This document shows positions 52,729-62,076 of a stretch of DNA of 64,000 nt, piece by piece. A model generated the notes under the pieces. The model saw nothing but the letters and a program-made list of their open reading frames with translations. It did not search any database and was not told where the DNA came from. Each line of letters begins with the position of its first letter. Position 1 is the stretch's first letter. Source of the DNA: Bog-950 sp044228435 (GTDB taxonomy: Bacteria; Bacteroidota; Bacteroidia; Chitinophagales; LD1); the NCBI GenBank assembly GCA_044228435.1, contig JBGAUW010000023.1, forward strand, positions 1 through 64,000, written 5' to 3'. A program made the translations under genes and the position numbers.

Positions 52729-54530
52729 ATGCGGTTATATAGAGAATCTTCTCCCTTTTCAAAGCGCGTAACCAACTCTTTAACCTGCGCGCTGTTTACC
52801 ACAGCATATTTCTCAATAACGGCGGCGCTTAGATATTTATCAATTAAAAAGTGCAAATCGGTTTTTAGCCATTTTGCCAACGGAATACTAAAGCCCCATT
52901 TAGGCCGGTCGAAGAATTCGCGGGGCACATAATCATACAATACCTCTTTAAGCAGGTATTTGGCAGTGCCATCCTTCTTTTTTAAATCTTCCGATAGGTT
53001 AAGTGCAAACTCTACTACGCGATAATCTAAAAAGGGGGTACGGGCTTCCAACGAATATTGCATACTGGCCACATCTACCTTTACCAGCAAATCGTCTTTT
53101 AAATAATACTTAATGTCAAAAAGGGCCTGTTCTTCGGCTGCCGAAAGTTTTCGTTTAGTATCAAATTGCTCTTCGAAAAGTAATGGGTGGTTATAGTCTG
53201 TTTTAAGTAAGTTGCCTAATTCGGCTTCGCTAAAAAAATACTGCTCCTGCGAAAAGATGTGGCTTTTGCGGTGAGCCTCGCTTTTGTAATTAATTACCTG
53301 TGCACCCCGCTTATATCTATCGCCTGCCTGTGATATGGCAAAGGCAAGCGGTGCGCGCAAAAGTTTTACCAAAGGATTGTTTAAGCGCTTAGCCCAGTTA
53401 TAAGCGCCATAGCCCATAAAAAGTTCATCGCCTCCATCTCCGGTCAAAGTCATGGTTACGTGCTGCCTCGCCAGTTTAGAAACCAGCATAGTTGGTAGTG
53501 CCGACTCATCGGCATACGGTTCATCATAAACCGCCATCATGCGGTCAATTAACTCCAAAGCATCGCTTTCGGTAACAATAAACTCGTGGTGGTGTGTGCC
53601 CAGATGTTTTGAAACCTTTTTGGCGTATTCGCTCTCGTTAAACTTTGCTTCTTTAAAACCTATAGAGAAAGTATTTACCGGTTTAGCCGATACGCTTTGC
53701 GCTATAGCTGTTACGGCACTGCTATCAATACCCCCGCTTAGAAACGTGCCAAAGGGCACATCGCTTATAAGACGGTATTTAACCGATGAAGTCAATAACT
53801 CCTTCAGTTCATTCTTAGCCGATACAAAATCTGTTTTTACTATAGGCAATACTTTTTCTTCGGGCTTCCAGTAACTGTGAACTTGCATGCCACTTTTATC
53901 AATAGTGGCATAGCTGCCCGATGGCAAGCGGTGTATGTTGGTGTAAATAGTATGCGGCCCCGGTATATAACCGGCATATAAAAAGGTGGCAACCGTTTGT
54001 TGGTTGGTTGGTGTATTGGCTTTTACAAAGTCGCTTTTAAGCAGCGCCTTAATTTCTGATGCAAAAGCAAAGGTGTTTTGGTAGCTGAAATAATAAAAAG
54101 GTTTAACGCCCAATCTATCCCGGAACAAGAAGAGTTTATCTTCCTGTTTATCGTAAATTACTATGGCAAACATGCCGTTAAGCAGGTTTACGCAATCAAC
54201 TCCTATTTTTTCGAAAGCCTCCAGTATAATTTCGCTATCGCCTGTAGTGCGTGGGGTTATGTTTAGCTGAGCGGCAATTTCTTTAAAGTTATAAACCTCG
54301 CCGTTAAATATCATGGCATAGCGCCCGCTGTGCGATATCATTGGCTGGTCGCTGGCGGTAGATAAATCGATAATACTAAGCCGGCGGTGCCCAAGACCTA
54401 CGTTTTGGTTGGGGCTGATAAAATAACCGGCAGCATCGGGCCCTCTGTGGCTGATGCAATCAGTCATAGCATGTAAATCGCCTTCGCTCAGTTTTTTATC
54501 AATAGAAAAGAAGCCTGTAAGTCCGCACAT
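52680..54530 (-). CDS. asnB: glutamine-hydrolysing asparagine-synthase-type amidotransferase
   Basis: The protein has 616 residues. Cys2 (MCGLTGFF) is the glutaminase nucleophile, and ISHRGPDAAG and MIFNGEVYNF are in the N-terminal glutaminase domain. The C-terminal domain has the PP-loop SGGIDSSAVTAI and LTGDGGDELFMGY. In surface-polysaccharide loci such AsnB-like proteins (for example WbpS-type) are proposed to convert uronic-acid carboxyls into amides rather than making asparagine. Here the neighbours are aminouronic-acid enzymes, so that role is plausible. Genuine asparagine synthesis cannot be excluded. It overlaps the GT4 gene. Confidence 0.88.
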   Translation of the reverse strand: MCGLTGFFSIDKKLSEGDLHAMTDCISHRGPDAAGYFISPNQNVGLGHRRLSIIDLSTASDQPMISHSGRYAMIFNGEVYNFKEIAAQLNITPRTTGDSEIILEAFEKIGVDCVNLLNGMFAIVIYDKQEDKLFLFRDRLGVKPFYYFSYQNTFAFASEIKALLKSDFVKANTPTNQQTVATFLYAGYIPGPHTIYTNIHRLPSGSYATIDKSGMQVHSYWKPEEKVLPIVKTDFVSAKNELKELLTSSVKYRLISDVPFGTFLSGGIDSSAVTAIAQSVSAKPVNTFSIGFKEAKFNESEYAKKVSKHLGTHHHEFIVTESDALELIDRMMAVYDEPYADESALPTMLVSKLARQHVTMTLTGDGGDELFMGYGAYNWAKRLNNPLVKLLRAPLAFAISQAGDRYKRGAQVINYKSEAHRKSHIFSQEQYFFSEAELGNLLKTDYNHPLLFEEQFDTKRKLSAAEEQALFDIKYYLKDDLLVKVDVASMQYSLEARTPFLDYRVVEFALNLSEDLKKKDGTAKYLLKEVLYDYVPREFFDRPKWGFSIPLAKWLKTDLHFLIDKYLSAAVIEKYAVVNSAQVKELVTRFEKGEDSLYNRIWVLILLHRWMSETRP

Positions 54531-54554
54531 GTATAATTAAATAAACCTTGCTGA

Positions 54555-55526
54555 TTATAGTTGAAAAGGATGATTGCCGGTTGCGGCTTTGGCAAAAGGG
54601 TGATAATCGCCAACAAGGCCAATAGGCGTTTGCTTACGGATGTTGTATGCTATTTCAATACTGGGTAGTGCATCTTTAACAGTATAACCATTGCCTTTAA
54701 TAATTTCGTTATAGCTGTGTGTATGCAAATCGGTAAAGCCATCGCTAAACTCTATTTCCTGCCCCTCTACAGTCATAGAGCGATAGGTGCGCATGTTTTT
54801 TTGCTTTGCACTATCGGGTAGTGTATCGGCATTTATGCTTAAAAACCAACGCACTTTTGCCTTGGTAAACTCTAAAAAGCCTGCAGCCCTGTCATGCGTA
54901 TGTACATGCACCGTGTTCTGTTTTGTTTCGCCAAAAATCCAGGTTAGCATATCAAAAAAGTGGATGCCAATGTTGGTGGCAATGCCTCCGCTTTTGCTTA
55001 CATCGCCCTTCCAGCTGGTGTAGTACCAGTTGCCGCGCGAAGTGATGTAAGTTAAATCAAATTCGTATATCTTATCCTTTGGGCTTTCGTCTACCTGCTT
55101 TTTTAGGGCTATAATGCTTGGGTGCAAACGCAGTTGAAGGATGTTGTTTATCTGTCTGCCGGTTTCCTTTTCCAAATCAATCAGGCTTTGGGCGTTCCAC
55201 GGGTTAAGCACCAAAGGTTTTTCGCAAATTACATTAGCTCCATTACGCAGGCCAAAGCGGATATGTGAATCGTGCAGGTAATTTGGCGAGCAGATAGAAA
55301 CATAATCAACCGGTGTGTTTTTGCGCTTCAGCTTATCTACGTGGCGGTCGAATCGTTCAAACTCAACAAAAAAATCGGCGGCCGGAAAATAGCTGTCCAT
55401 TACGCCTACACTATCAAAAGGATCGTAGGCTGCAAGCAGGTTGTTTCCGGTATCTTTAATGGCTTTTAAATGCCGGGGGGCTATGTAGCCCGATGCACCT
55501 ATAAGAACAAAATTTTTCATCTGCAT
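54555..55526 (-). CDS. wlbA: WlbA/WbpB-like UDP-GlcNAcA 3-dehydrogenase (Gfo/Idh/MocA)
   Basis: The enzyme oxidises UDP-N-acetylglucosaminuronic acid at C3, the second step towards UDP-2,3-diacetamido-uronic acids. The protein has 323 residues. NFVLIGASGYIAPRHLKAIKDTG is the Rossmann motif typical of the WlbA group, with VDYVSICSPNYLHDSHIRFG and NVICEKPLVLNPWNAQSL; the CEKP lysine is the catalytic region. IHFFDMLTWIFG follows. Start alternatives are ATG 55526 and ATG 55520; the latter gives MKNFVLIGA as in known WlbA. It is adjacent to the epimerase gene. WbpA-, WbpE- and WbpD-type genes are not in the window. Confidence 0.85.
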   Translation of the reverse strand: MQMKNFVLIGASGYIAPRHLKAIKDTGNNLLAAYDPFDSVGVMDSYFPAADFFVEFERFDRHVDKLKRKNTPVDYVSICSPNYLHDSHIRFGLRNGANVICEKPLVLNPWNAQSLIDLEKETGRQINNILQLRLHPSIIALKKQVDESPKDKIYEFDLTYITSRGNWYYTSWKGDVSKSGGIATNIGIHFFDMLTWIFGETKQNTVHVHTHDRAAGFLEFTKAKVRWFLSINADTLPDSAKQKNMRTYRSMTVEGQEIEFSDGFTDLHTHSYNEIIKGNGYTVKDALPSIEIAYNIRKQTPIGLVGDYHPFAKAATGNHPFQL

Positions 55527-55529
55527 AAT

Positions 55530-56624
55530 TTATTTAGAACTATATAAAAAGTCGTTTACTTCCTTCGCTATTCTTTCCGATGCGTGTCCATCCCAAAACT
55601 TAGGTATGCGGCCTTTTTTATAAGTGCCGTTGTTGATGGATGCTAAAATAGGTGCTATAGCTTTAGCATTCAGTTCGCACATGGTGTTGGTGCCTTCGGT
55701 AACTGTAACCGGGCGTTCGGTACTTTGGCGCAGGGTAATACAAGGCACACCTAAAAAGGTAGTCTCCTCCTGCACTCCGCCGGAATCGGTAATTACGGCA
55801 TGGGCATTTTTTGCCAGCGATATAAAATCCAAATAGCCTAGTGGCTCGGTAATAATGATGCTGTCGTTTTCAATAGCCTGCTGGTATCCAAATTCATGAA
55901 AACGCTTGCGTGTGCGTGGGTGTATAGGGAAAACCACCTTGCGCGTTTTTGAAAGTTCGGCAAGTATTTCGGCTACTATTTTCAGGTTCTCCGGTTTATC
56001 TACATTAACCGGGCGGTGGAAGGTAACCAGGTAGTAATCATCGGCATTTAAACGCTGCCGTATATCCGATTGATCGATTAAAGGCGTAAAAGCCACCAAC
56101 GAATCTATCATGGTGTTGCCCACATAACGGATGGCGTTCTGGTTCTGCCCCTGGCTTTTTAAATGTTCAAGCCCGCTTGGTTCCGTTACAAAAAACAGGT
56201 CGGTTATATCATCAATTAAAAGGCGGTTAATTTCTTCGGGCATGGTTTTATCAAAACTGCGAAGGCCACTTTCTATGTGCGCCAAAGGTATATTGTTGCG
56301 CGATGCCACTAAGGCACAAGCCAGCGAAGAGTTTACATCGCCGGGCACCATTACCAAATCGGGTTTATATTCTAAAATAAACTCTTCAAACTTCTGCATT
56401 ATCTGGGCTATCACCGTTATTTGGCTGCCCTGATTGATATTTAAAAACACATCCGGTGCTTTTACCCCCAATTGCTGGAAGAAAATATCGTTCATGTTAT
56501 AGTCGTAATGCTGACCGGTGTGTAACAACTTATACTCAATAGGATAATCGCGAAAACACCTTTCCAGTTGAGTGATTTTGATAAGATTGGGCCGGGTGCC
56601 AACGCAGGTTAATACTTTCTTCAT
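55530..56624 (-). CDS. wecB: non-hydrolysing UDP-GlcNAc 2-epimerase family (WecB or WbpI type)
   Basis: The protein has 364 residues. TCVGTRPNLIKITQLERCF, LLHTGQHYDYNMND, MVPGDVNSSLACALVA, LAHIESGLRSFDKTMPEEINR and the C-terminal AVITDSGGVQEETTFLGVPC are the family hallmarks. WecB makes UDP-ManNAc, while WbpI acts on UDP-GlcNAc(3NAc)A. Its start lies upstream of wlbA, with only three bases between the genes, which favours the WbpI-type substrate. The E. coli symbol is given for the family only; the substrate is not settled by sequence inspection. Confidence 0.85.
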   Translation of the reverse strand: MKKVLTCVGTRPNLIKITQLERCFRDYPIEYKLLHTGQHYDYNMNDIFFQQLGVKAPDVFLNINQGSQITVIAQIMQKFEEFILEYKPDLVMVPGDVNSSLACALVASRNNIPLAHIESGLRSFDKTMPEEINRLLIDDITDLFFVTEPSGLEHLKSQGQNQNAIRYVGNTMIDSLVAFTPLIDQSDIRQRLNADDYYLVTFHRPVNVDKPENLKIVAEILAELSKTRKVVFPIHPRTRKRFHEFGYQQAIENDSIIITEPLGYLDFISLAKNAHAVITDSGGVQEETTFLGVPCITLRQSTERPVTVTEGTNTMCELNAKAIAPILASINNGTYKKGRIPKFWDGHASERIAKEVNDFLYSSK

Positions 56625-56631
56625 TTATCTC

Positions 56632-57921
56632 TTATATTTTATCCAGTAACTCTGCCAGTTTGCCGGCTTGTTTTTGCCTGCTAAACTGCATTACTGCATC
56701 ATTCTTCGCATCATTTGTTTTAACCTCTCCCTTTTTATAAGCAGCATACTCTGTCTGCAAAAAAGAAAAAGTATCTTCTATTCCACTTGTACAAACCCCA
56801 CAATTGCTGGTCTGCACTATTTCTTCAATTGCCCCTTTATCGGTAGGCGTAACTAAAATAAAAGTTCCGCTGGCAATGTATTCATAAATTTTGCTGGCAA
56901 TAATGCCATTATGCTCATCCCAGGCCACATGCAACAGTATGTGCGATTGTTTTTCGATGGCCAGAATCTTTTCGCGCTCCATCCTTTCGGTGGTTTCGTA
57001 GTAGGCTTCGTAGCCTTTCATGGCTAAATCTACCCGGCGCTGCTGGGCCTTAAAAAAGCTAAGGCCGGGAAACAGTAATTTCATTTTAGCGCCGGGGTTG
57101 GCATCAACCAGCTTTTTAAAAGCCTCGCAAAATATCTCCACTTTTTGGCCATCGTACAGGGTGCCCACGTAGGTAACGGTAAAGTCGTCGTATTTTTTTA
57201 GGTGCTCATAGCCATCAAAGTCTTCGCCTACAAAGCCATTGTAAAGGGCGTAACCTTTCTTTTTTACCAGGGCGCCCACGTGGTCGGCAATGGGTTGCGA
57301 ACTGGCCGTAACCAATGCCGAACTACCTACCCATTTTTTCTCGAAATAGATTTCGAAGTAGTTAATAAGCTTATGCAAAAAGCCTTTATTAATCAGGTTG
57401 ATTTCGCTGGTGGTCCAGGCGTCGCGGTAATCGGCAATCCAGCGGATGCCATGTTTTTTATGCAGGTTATAAGCAAAGGTAAACAGGTTGAAAGGCTTAC
57501 CACTGGCCACCAGCTTTTTTACATCCGGGTTTTTGCTCAAATACTCCGAGCAAAAATCTTCCATGTTGTTGTAAGGTATGGCCGAAACAAAAAACGGCTG
57601 CAATAACAACTCAAAAAAGGTAAGCACGCGGCGGATGAAGGTAAAGCGGCTGTCCTTATACTTTACATAAATTCTATCGCGCAGGTTTGGTCTGTATGGA
57701 ACATAGTAAACCTCGTGCGTGGCGAAAACCTCGTGTACTAATTCAGGCGGTGTTGCTTTAGAAACATCGCTTAAGTGGACAACCTTATGGTCCCAGCGGC
57801 GGGTAACCACAATCGGTTTGTAACCATAGTCGGCCAGGTAATTAGCCCACGATTGCGCCCGCTGTGATGCCGTAAGGTTGCAGGGAGGAAAGAAGTAAGA
57901 GAGTATTAAAACTTTTTCCAT
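56632..57921 (-). CDS. family 4-like glycosyltransferase
   Basis: The protein has 429 residues. KVLILSYFFPPCNLTASQRAQSW is a common start in capsule glycosyltransferases. It carries YKPIVVTRRWDHK, WIADYRDAWTTSEI and a donor half with FTVTYVGTLYDGQKVEIFCEAF and ASKIYEYIASGTFILVTPTDKGAIEEIV. The donor-domain glutamate is in KIYEY. The N-terminal part of the gene overlaps the deacetylase-like gene by 16 bases, so translation is probably coupled. Confidence 0.82.
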   Translation of the reverse strand: MEKVLILSYFFPPCNLTASQRAQSWANYLADYGYKPIVVTRRWDHKVVHLSDVSKATPPELVHEVFATHEVYYVPYRPNLRDRIYVKYKDSRFTFIRRVLTFFELLLQPFFVSAIPYNNMEDFCSEYLSKNPDVKKLVASGKPFNLFTFAYNLHKKHGIRWIADYRDAWTTSEINLINKGFLHKLINYFEIYFEKKWVGSSALVTASSQPIADHVGALVKKKGYALYNGFVGEDFDGYEHLKKYDDFTVTYVGTLYDGQKVEIFCEAFKKLVDANPGAKMKLLFPGLSFFKAQQRRVDLAMKGYEAYYETTERMEREKILAIEKQSHILLHVAWDEHNGIIASKIYEYIASGTFILVTPTDKGAIEEIVQTSNCGVCTSGIEDTFSFLQTEYAAYKKGEVKTNDAKNDAVMQFSRQKQAGKLAELLDKI

Positions 57922-58943
57922 TCAAACTTTTTAAAATCAAACTCAACATTATCGCCCTTTCTCAATTTATATAGCAGCTCATCAAACATTTTAAGGTTAT
58001 AATCGGATACTAATTTGGGGTGTGATAGCAAAGGCAGATAGTTTGTTTCATTAGCCGCTTTAATATACAAAGGCAACTTAACCTGGTTCAGCATTTCTAC
58101 CGAAAAGGTTTCGTTAGAAGATGCGCGCCCATTCGCTGCCGGGCGTATGGTGTTTGCAGTAGATAAGCCATCGCCATATCGTTTATGGTTTGCGCTGCTA
58201 GCAAACAAGCGAAAGAATAAGCTATTCATTACCTTGTAGTGAAATGGTATATCAATCAATGGCATAGCATACTCCGTATATTGCCCTTGCGCATCTTCAG
58301 TAGCCACTTCATTGCCGAAGTTGTATATGCTTTTGCGCACGCCGGAAAAATCAAATGATGAATGCCCGTTGCTTAGTTTGCCGGTAGCATTCATTAAAAC
58401 ACTAAACTCACTGGTTATACCATGCTTATCAAAATGCTTTTTAAATATCGGGAAGGGTTGAATGTACAGGCCACCCGCACGGTAGCCATCTGGTTTCTGC
58501 TTTGTTTTTGCCTTGCTTAAAATTTCATTTAACAGGGCCATAGTAGTATCAAACACATAATCCCGTTCCTGTTCGCTTAGCGAATCGAATGCATATTTCG
58601 AATCGTTCAATAAAGTCCATTCATTTGCTTCCGCATTATATTCGGCATCCAGCCAATGCGGGTGCAGGTGATTAAAAACATAGTGCCCCTGATTAGCTAT
58701 ATCAATAAGCTGGGCTTCAACCCGGTTAAAATCCTTCTTAGCTGTTTCGTATTTAGCCGCCATTTCTTTTAACCGGCACAAATACATCATATCGATAAAG
58801 AATACCGACTTAGCTTTGTGTTTTGCCAGCAAAGCCAAAATCTTATCAGTTGGCCGTATCATACAATTCTCCACCGAGCCGCTTCTCTTTCCCTGGAAAA
58901 GCTCGTAGTCGAATGTTAGTAATATGCCCTGTTTAACGCCCAT
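57906..58943 (-). CDS. polysaccharide-deacetylase-like (NodB-fold) protein
   Basis: The protein has 345 residues. ILLTFDYELFQG replaces the usual TFDDG of the NodB catalytic base motif, HLHPHWLD supplies the metal-binding histidines, and GYRAGGLYIQPFPIF matches the later R-x-G motif. The fold call is good, but the replacement of the second aspartate by YE means the reaction could differ from classical deacetylation. The position between a GT4 gene and the FemAB-like gene suggests trimming of an N-acetyl or similar group of the glycan. No signal peptide is seen, so it would act in the cytoplasm on lipid-linked intermediates or nucleotide sugars. Confidence 0.72.
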   Translation of the reverse strand: MGVKQGILLTFDYELFQGKRSGSVENCMIRPTDKILALLAKHKAKSVFFIDMMYLCRLKEMAAKYETAKKDFNRVEAQLIDIANQGHYVFNHLHPHWLDAEYNAEANEWTLLNDSKYAFDSLSEQERDYVFDTTMALLNEILSKAKTKQKPDGYRAGGLYIQPFPIFKKHFDKHGITSEFSVLMNATGKLSNGHSSFDFSGVRKSIYNFGNEVATEDAQGQYTEYAMPLIDIPFHYKVMNSLFFRLFASSANHKRYGDGLSTANTIRPAANGRASSNETFSVEMLNQVKLPLYIKAANETNYLPLLSHPKLVSDYNLKMFDELLYKLRKGDNVEFDFKKFEWKKF

Positions 58944-59926
58944 TAACTGTATCTGTAATTTAAGCCGGTGGTGGTTTGTTTAATACCGCGCAATGCCAGG
59001 TAAGCCTTTAGTAGTTTCGAATATAAATCGTACCGCCAGGTTACCCGGGTGTAAAAATGAAATCCTTTTTCAATTTGGGCGCCAAAGCGCAGCTTAAATT
59101 TCTGAATGCCCTCGTATTTGGTGCCTGCAATATTGCCTAAGCGATTGCCCCCCATTACATAGCGTGTTACGCCTTTTGTTTTTAAAAACTTCATAACTTC
59201 TAACTGCAACAGCTTATTAGCACCGGGGTAAGGGCAGTTTTCTACAGCGCCCGATTGATAGTAATAACCTTCGTTACCACTAAATACAATTAGCGATGCC
59301 CCATACACTTCTTCGCCTTTTATAGCCACTGCTATGGTGCAGTTTTTATTTCCCAAACCTTCAATAATGTTTAGTAGTTCCTGCCGTGGGTCGAAGTAAA
59401 TGCCCTGGCGCGCGTGGGTGTTTTTATATAAAGCGTAGAAGGCTTCGAAATAAGACGCGTCAAATTTTATTTCAACCTCTGCGGCCTGTGCTTTGCGTAT
59501 TTCGTTGCGGTAATTAGGGCTAAAATTTTTGAACAGCTCATCTTCAGTTTGCTGCAGGTTTACCACTATAATTCCCAAATCGGTGTAATAGCTGCCTGCA
59601 GGCACCGTATTAAAAATGGAGTAGTGCACTGGCGGAATAATGAAATCGCACACATTTTTATTGCGACAAAAAACAATAAAATCGCTTAAAAAGGTTTCTT
59701 CATCCTGCGCACTTAGCCGGCTACCCGCAGCCAAAGGAGGATACAGGTATTGCCCCTGCATAATAAACTTATTGCGTTTTAACTTTAGGGGTAAATAACC
59801 ATGGCCATTGGTAAACAGTTTTACCTCCCAGCCTCTTGTCTGCTCGTAGGCCGCGTAATTTTTTTGAAAAAACAACGGGTAGGCTAACTCTAAATCGGGC
59901 ACCTCACTAAAATCAACTAATCGCAT
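58943..59926 (-). CDS. second FemAB/BioF2-like GNAT transferase
   Basis: The start is set at ATG 59926, where MRLVDFSEVPDLELAYPLFF begins a FemAB-like protein; 14 cysteine-rich codons upstream are open but unlikely. The protein has 327 residues. The first lobe has AAYEQTRGWEVKLFTNG and FIMQGQYLYPPL, and the second lobe has KNFSPNYRNEIRKAQAAEVE, CTIAVAIKGEEVYGASLIVFSG and YYYQSGAVENCPYPGANKLL. Such proteins transfer amino acids or acyl groups. It shares one base with the deacetylase-like gene (TAATG), so they are translationally coupled. It is distantly related to the protein at 40799. Confidence 0.7.
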   Translation of the reverse strand: MRLVDFSEVPDLELAYPLFFQKNYAAYEQTRGWEVKLFTNGHGYLPLKLKRNKFIMQGQYLYPPLAAGSRLSAQDEETFLSDFIVFCRNKNVCDFIIPPVHYSIFNTVPAGSYYTDLGIIVVNLQQTEDELFKNFSPNYRNEIRKAQAAEVEIKFDASYFEAFYALYKNTHARQGIYFDPRQELLNIIEGLGNKNCTIAVAIKGEEVYGASLIVFSGNEGYYYQSGAVENCPYPGANKLLQLEVMKFLKTKGVTRYVMGGNRLGNIAGTKYEGIQKFKLRFGAQIEKGFHFYTRVTWRYDLYSKLLKAYLALRGIKQTTTGLNYRYS

Positions 59927-59978
59927 GCAGAGTATATTGGCACAATGATAACAGAATAGACAGAGCAAAAAAAGCCTG

Positions 59979-60782
59979 TTATTTCTTTTTTAAAATCAAC
60001 AAATAGCTGTTTTCTATGGTGTCCAAACGGTTTTTATTGCCATCGGGGAAATAGAAACGTTTTTTATCGTATTCATCAGCGATGTGGCCGTAGTAAAAGT
60101 GCTCGTGTTTAACTATCTCAAACTTCCCTTCAACCACCTTATTTATTTTGCGTGGCGAGTATTTTACATAGGTAATATCGGGATAAAGCAGGTCGTATTT
60201 ACTTAAGGCGTGTGCGTATTGAACGAAAACAAGGCCATCTTTATTTAGCAGGGAGTGTATTTTGTCAAAAAACTCTTCCAGCCTCGATGGCTCAATATAC
60301 ATAAGCACACTAAAGCAGGCAAAAAGGTCATATTTTTCGGTGGTTTCAAACTTATCAAAAAAGCTGCCCTTAAATAAAGCAGCATCGGGAACCAATTCTT
60401 TGGCCTTGTCTAAAAAAGGGCCATTTAAATCAATCCCCGATAAGCGCAAACCCATCCCCTCTAAATCTTTTAAAAACAAGCCGGTTCCGCATCCGATATC
60501 AAATACACTTTGGCCGGGCTTTAAATTTTCTTTTACAAATCTTTTAAAGGTGATATGGGTGTCATCTACCAGATTTTGAATGTAGATAATGTGCGAACAG
60601 CCTACATTTTCCTGCAAAGTTTTATCTTCCTGATATTTTCGCAGTGCCCAATCATTTTGGCGCAGGTATATTTTAGGTAAATTATCTTTTTTTAAACGGA
60701 CCAGTACGGGGTTTATAAAAACATTATTTGCGGCCAGAAAGAATACTTTGCTAAGAACCTTTCCAAAAAATTTCTGAATCAT
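59979..60782 (-). CDS. class I SAM-dependent methyltransferase
   Basis: The protein has 267 residues. The SAM-binding motif I is SVFDIGCGTGLFLKDL, motif II region SGIDLNGPF and motif III DLFACFSVLMYIEP. Preceding residues RKYQEDKTLQENVGCSHIIYIQNLVDDTHI form an extra N-terminal section; the first 20 residues include a hydrophobic patch, so peripheral membrane contact is possible. It probably caps or decorates a sugar, but substrates are not predictable. The start codon overlaps that of the divergent GT4 gene by two bases (CATG). Confidence 0.82.
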   Translation of the reverse strand: MIQKFFGKVLSKVFFLAANNVFINPVLVRLKKDNLPKIYLRQNDWALRKYQEDKTLQENVGCSHIIYIQNLVDDTHITFKRFVKENLKPGQSVFDIGCGTGLFLKDLEGMGLRLSGIDLNGPFLDKAKELVPDAALFKGSFFDKFETTEKYDLFACFSVLMYIEPSRLEEFFDKIHSLLNKDGLVFVQYAHALSKYDLLYPDITYVKYSPRKINKVVEGKFEIVKHEHFYYGHIADEYDKKRFYFPDGNKNRLDTIENSYLLILKKK

Positions 60783-62076
60783 GGGAGTTGAGGTGAACGA
60801 ATATAGGAGAAAAAAGAAATGTTTAATGTTTACGCTGTTCTATCCTGTTACCCACCAGGGAGTTTCGTACGATAGTTATGTGGCCAGCGAGGTTGAAAAA
60901 ATTGCACAAAGCTTTGATGAAGTGCACGTTATATCTATGGCCAAAGACCATGATGGACATATTGCCTTGCCGGCCAACCTTACTTTTGAAAGCTGCGATG
61001 CCCCACTAACTTTAGCAGATAAGTTGCTTAGTTTAAGGTTTTTGTTAGCCCCATTATTTCTGAATGAGCTGCAAACTGCCCGGGTTAAGTACGGTAAACC
61101 TGTAACGGTAGCCTTAATAAAAGCCATATTGCTGTATTTAGCTAAGGCTGCTAAATACAAAAGCGTACTAGAAAAGCAATTAGCTACTAACGATTTTGGT
61201 AAAACGGATATAGTAATTTACAGCTACTGGACCTTTGAAAACGCGCTGGCGGCGGCCTGCCTAAAAACCAAATATCCCATAAAGGTGTTTACCCGCATGC
61301 ATAGCCTTGATTTATACTTCGACCGCCTGCCCGAAAATTATATCCCTTACCGCCAGTTTATTTACAACCATAGCGATGATGTGTTTTTTATTTCGGAGCA
61401 GGGGCGGCAATATTTTAATGCGCTGCATAAGCCACAAAACGCCGTAAAGGGCATGCTTAACAGGCTTGGCGTAATTAGTAATACAGATAAGTTGCCACAA
61501 CCCGGTGCTAAACTGGTGTTGCTTAGTAATGCATGGATACAGCCTCTTAAGCGCGTTGATTTAATTGCCGGAGCGTTGGCCTTAATTACCGATATACAGA
61601 TAGAATGGATTCATATTGGCGATGACTATGGCATGCAGCGCTTTGATGCTCTTAAAGCCAAAACGAAGGATTTGCTGGGCGCCAGGCAAAATATTACATA
61701 CGAGTTTGTGGGCCGTAAAACACAACAAGAAGTCTACCGGATTTTTGAGGAGCGAAACGTGAACTTATTTATAAATGTAAGTACTACCGAAGGCATACCG
61801 GTTTCTATAATGGAGGCGCTTAGTTTTGGTGTGCCGGTAATTGCCACCCGGGTAGGAGGGGTGCCCGAAATTATTGAAGATGGATACAATGGTTTTTTGC
61901 TGGATAAGGATATAACGGCCCCGGATGTGGCAAATGCAATTAAAAACTATGTAAACCTTGCTACTGCCGAAAAAGAGCGTTTAATGCAGAATGCTAAAAC
62001 CACCTGGCAGCAAAAATATAATGTCGAAAAAAACAGCGGTGAGTTAGTTGCCCGTTTGCTAAAAGCAGAAGCTTAG
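60781..62076 (+). CDS. family 4 glycosyltransferase (paralogue of the gene at 62671)
   Basis: The protein has 431 residues of GT-B fold. The donor domain contains KLVLLSNAWIQPLKRVDLIA, WIHIGDD and the E-x7-E stretch EGIPVSIMEALSFGVPVIATRVGG, then PEIIEDGYNGFLL. The front part has NDFGKTDIVIYSYWTFENALA. It is clearly similar to the 62671 gene over its whole length. The start is uncertain: ATG 60781 overlaps the divergent methyltransferase start, and ATG 60826 gives MFTLFYPVTHQG, a more normal N-terminus. Confidence 0.85.
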   Translation: MGVEVNEYRRKKKCLMFTLFYPVTHQGVSYDSYVASEVEKIAQSFDEVHVISMAKDHDGHIALPANLTFESCDAPLTLADKLLSLRFLLAPLFLNELQTARVKYGKPVTVALIKAILLYLAKAAKYKSVLEKQLATNDFGKTDIVIYSYWTFENALAAACLKTKYPIKVFTRMHSLDLYFDRLPENYIPYRQFIYNHSDDVFFISEQGRQYFNALHKPQNAVKGMLNRLGVISNTDKLPQPGAKLVLLSNAWIQPLKRVDLIAGALALITDIQIEWIHIGDDYGMQRFDALKAKTKDLLGARQNITYEFVGRKTQQEVYRIFEERNVNLFINVSTTEGIPVSIMEALSFGVPVIATRVGGVPEIIEDGYNGFLLDKDITAPDVANAIKNYVNLATAEKERLMQNAKTTWQQKYNVEKNSGELVARLLKAEA

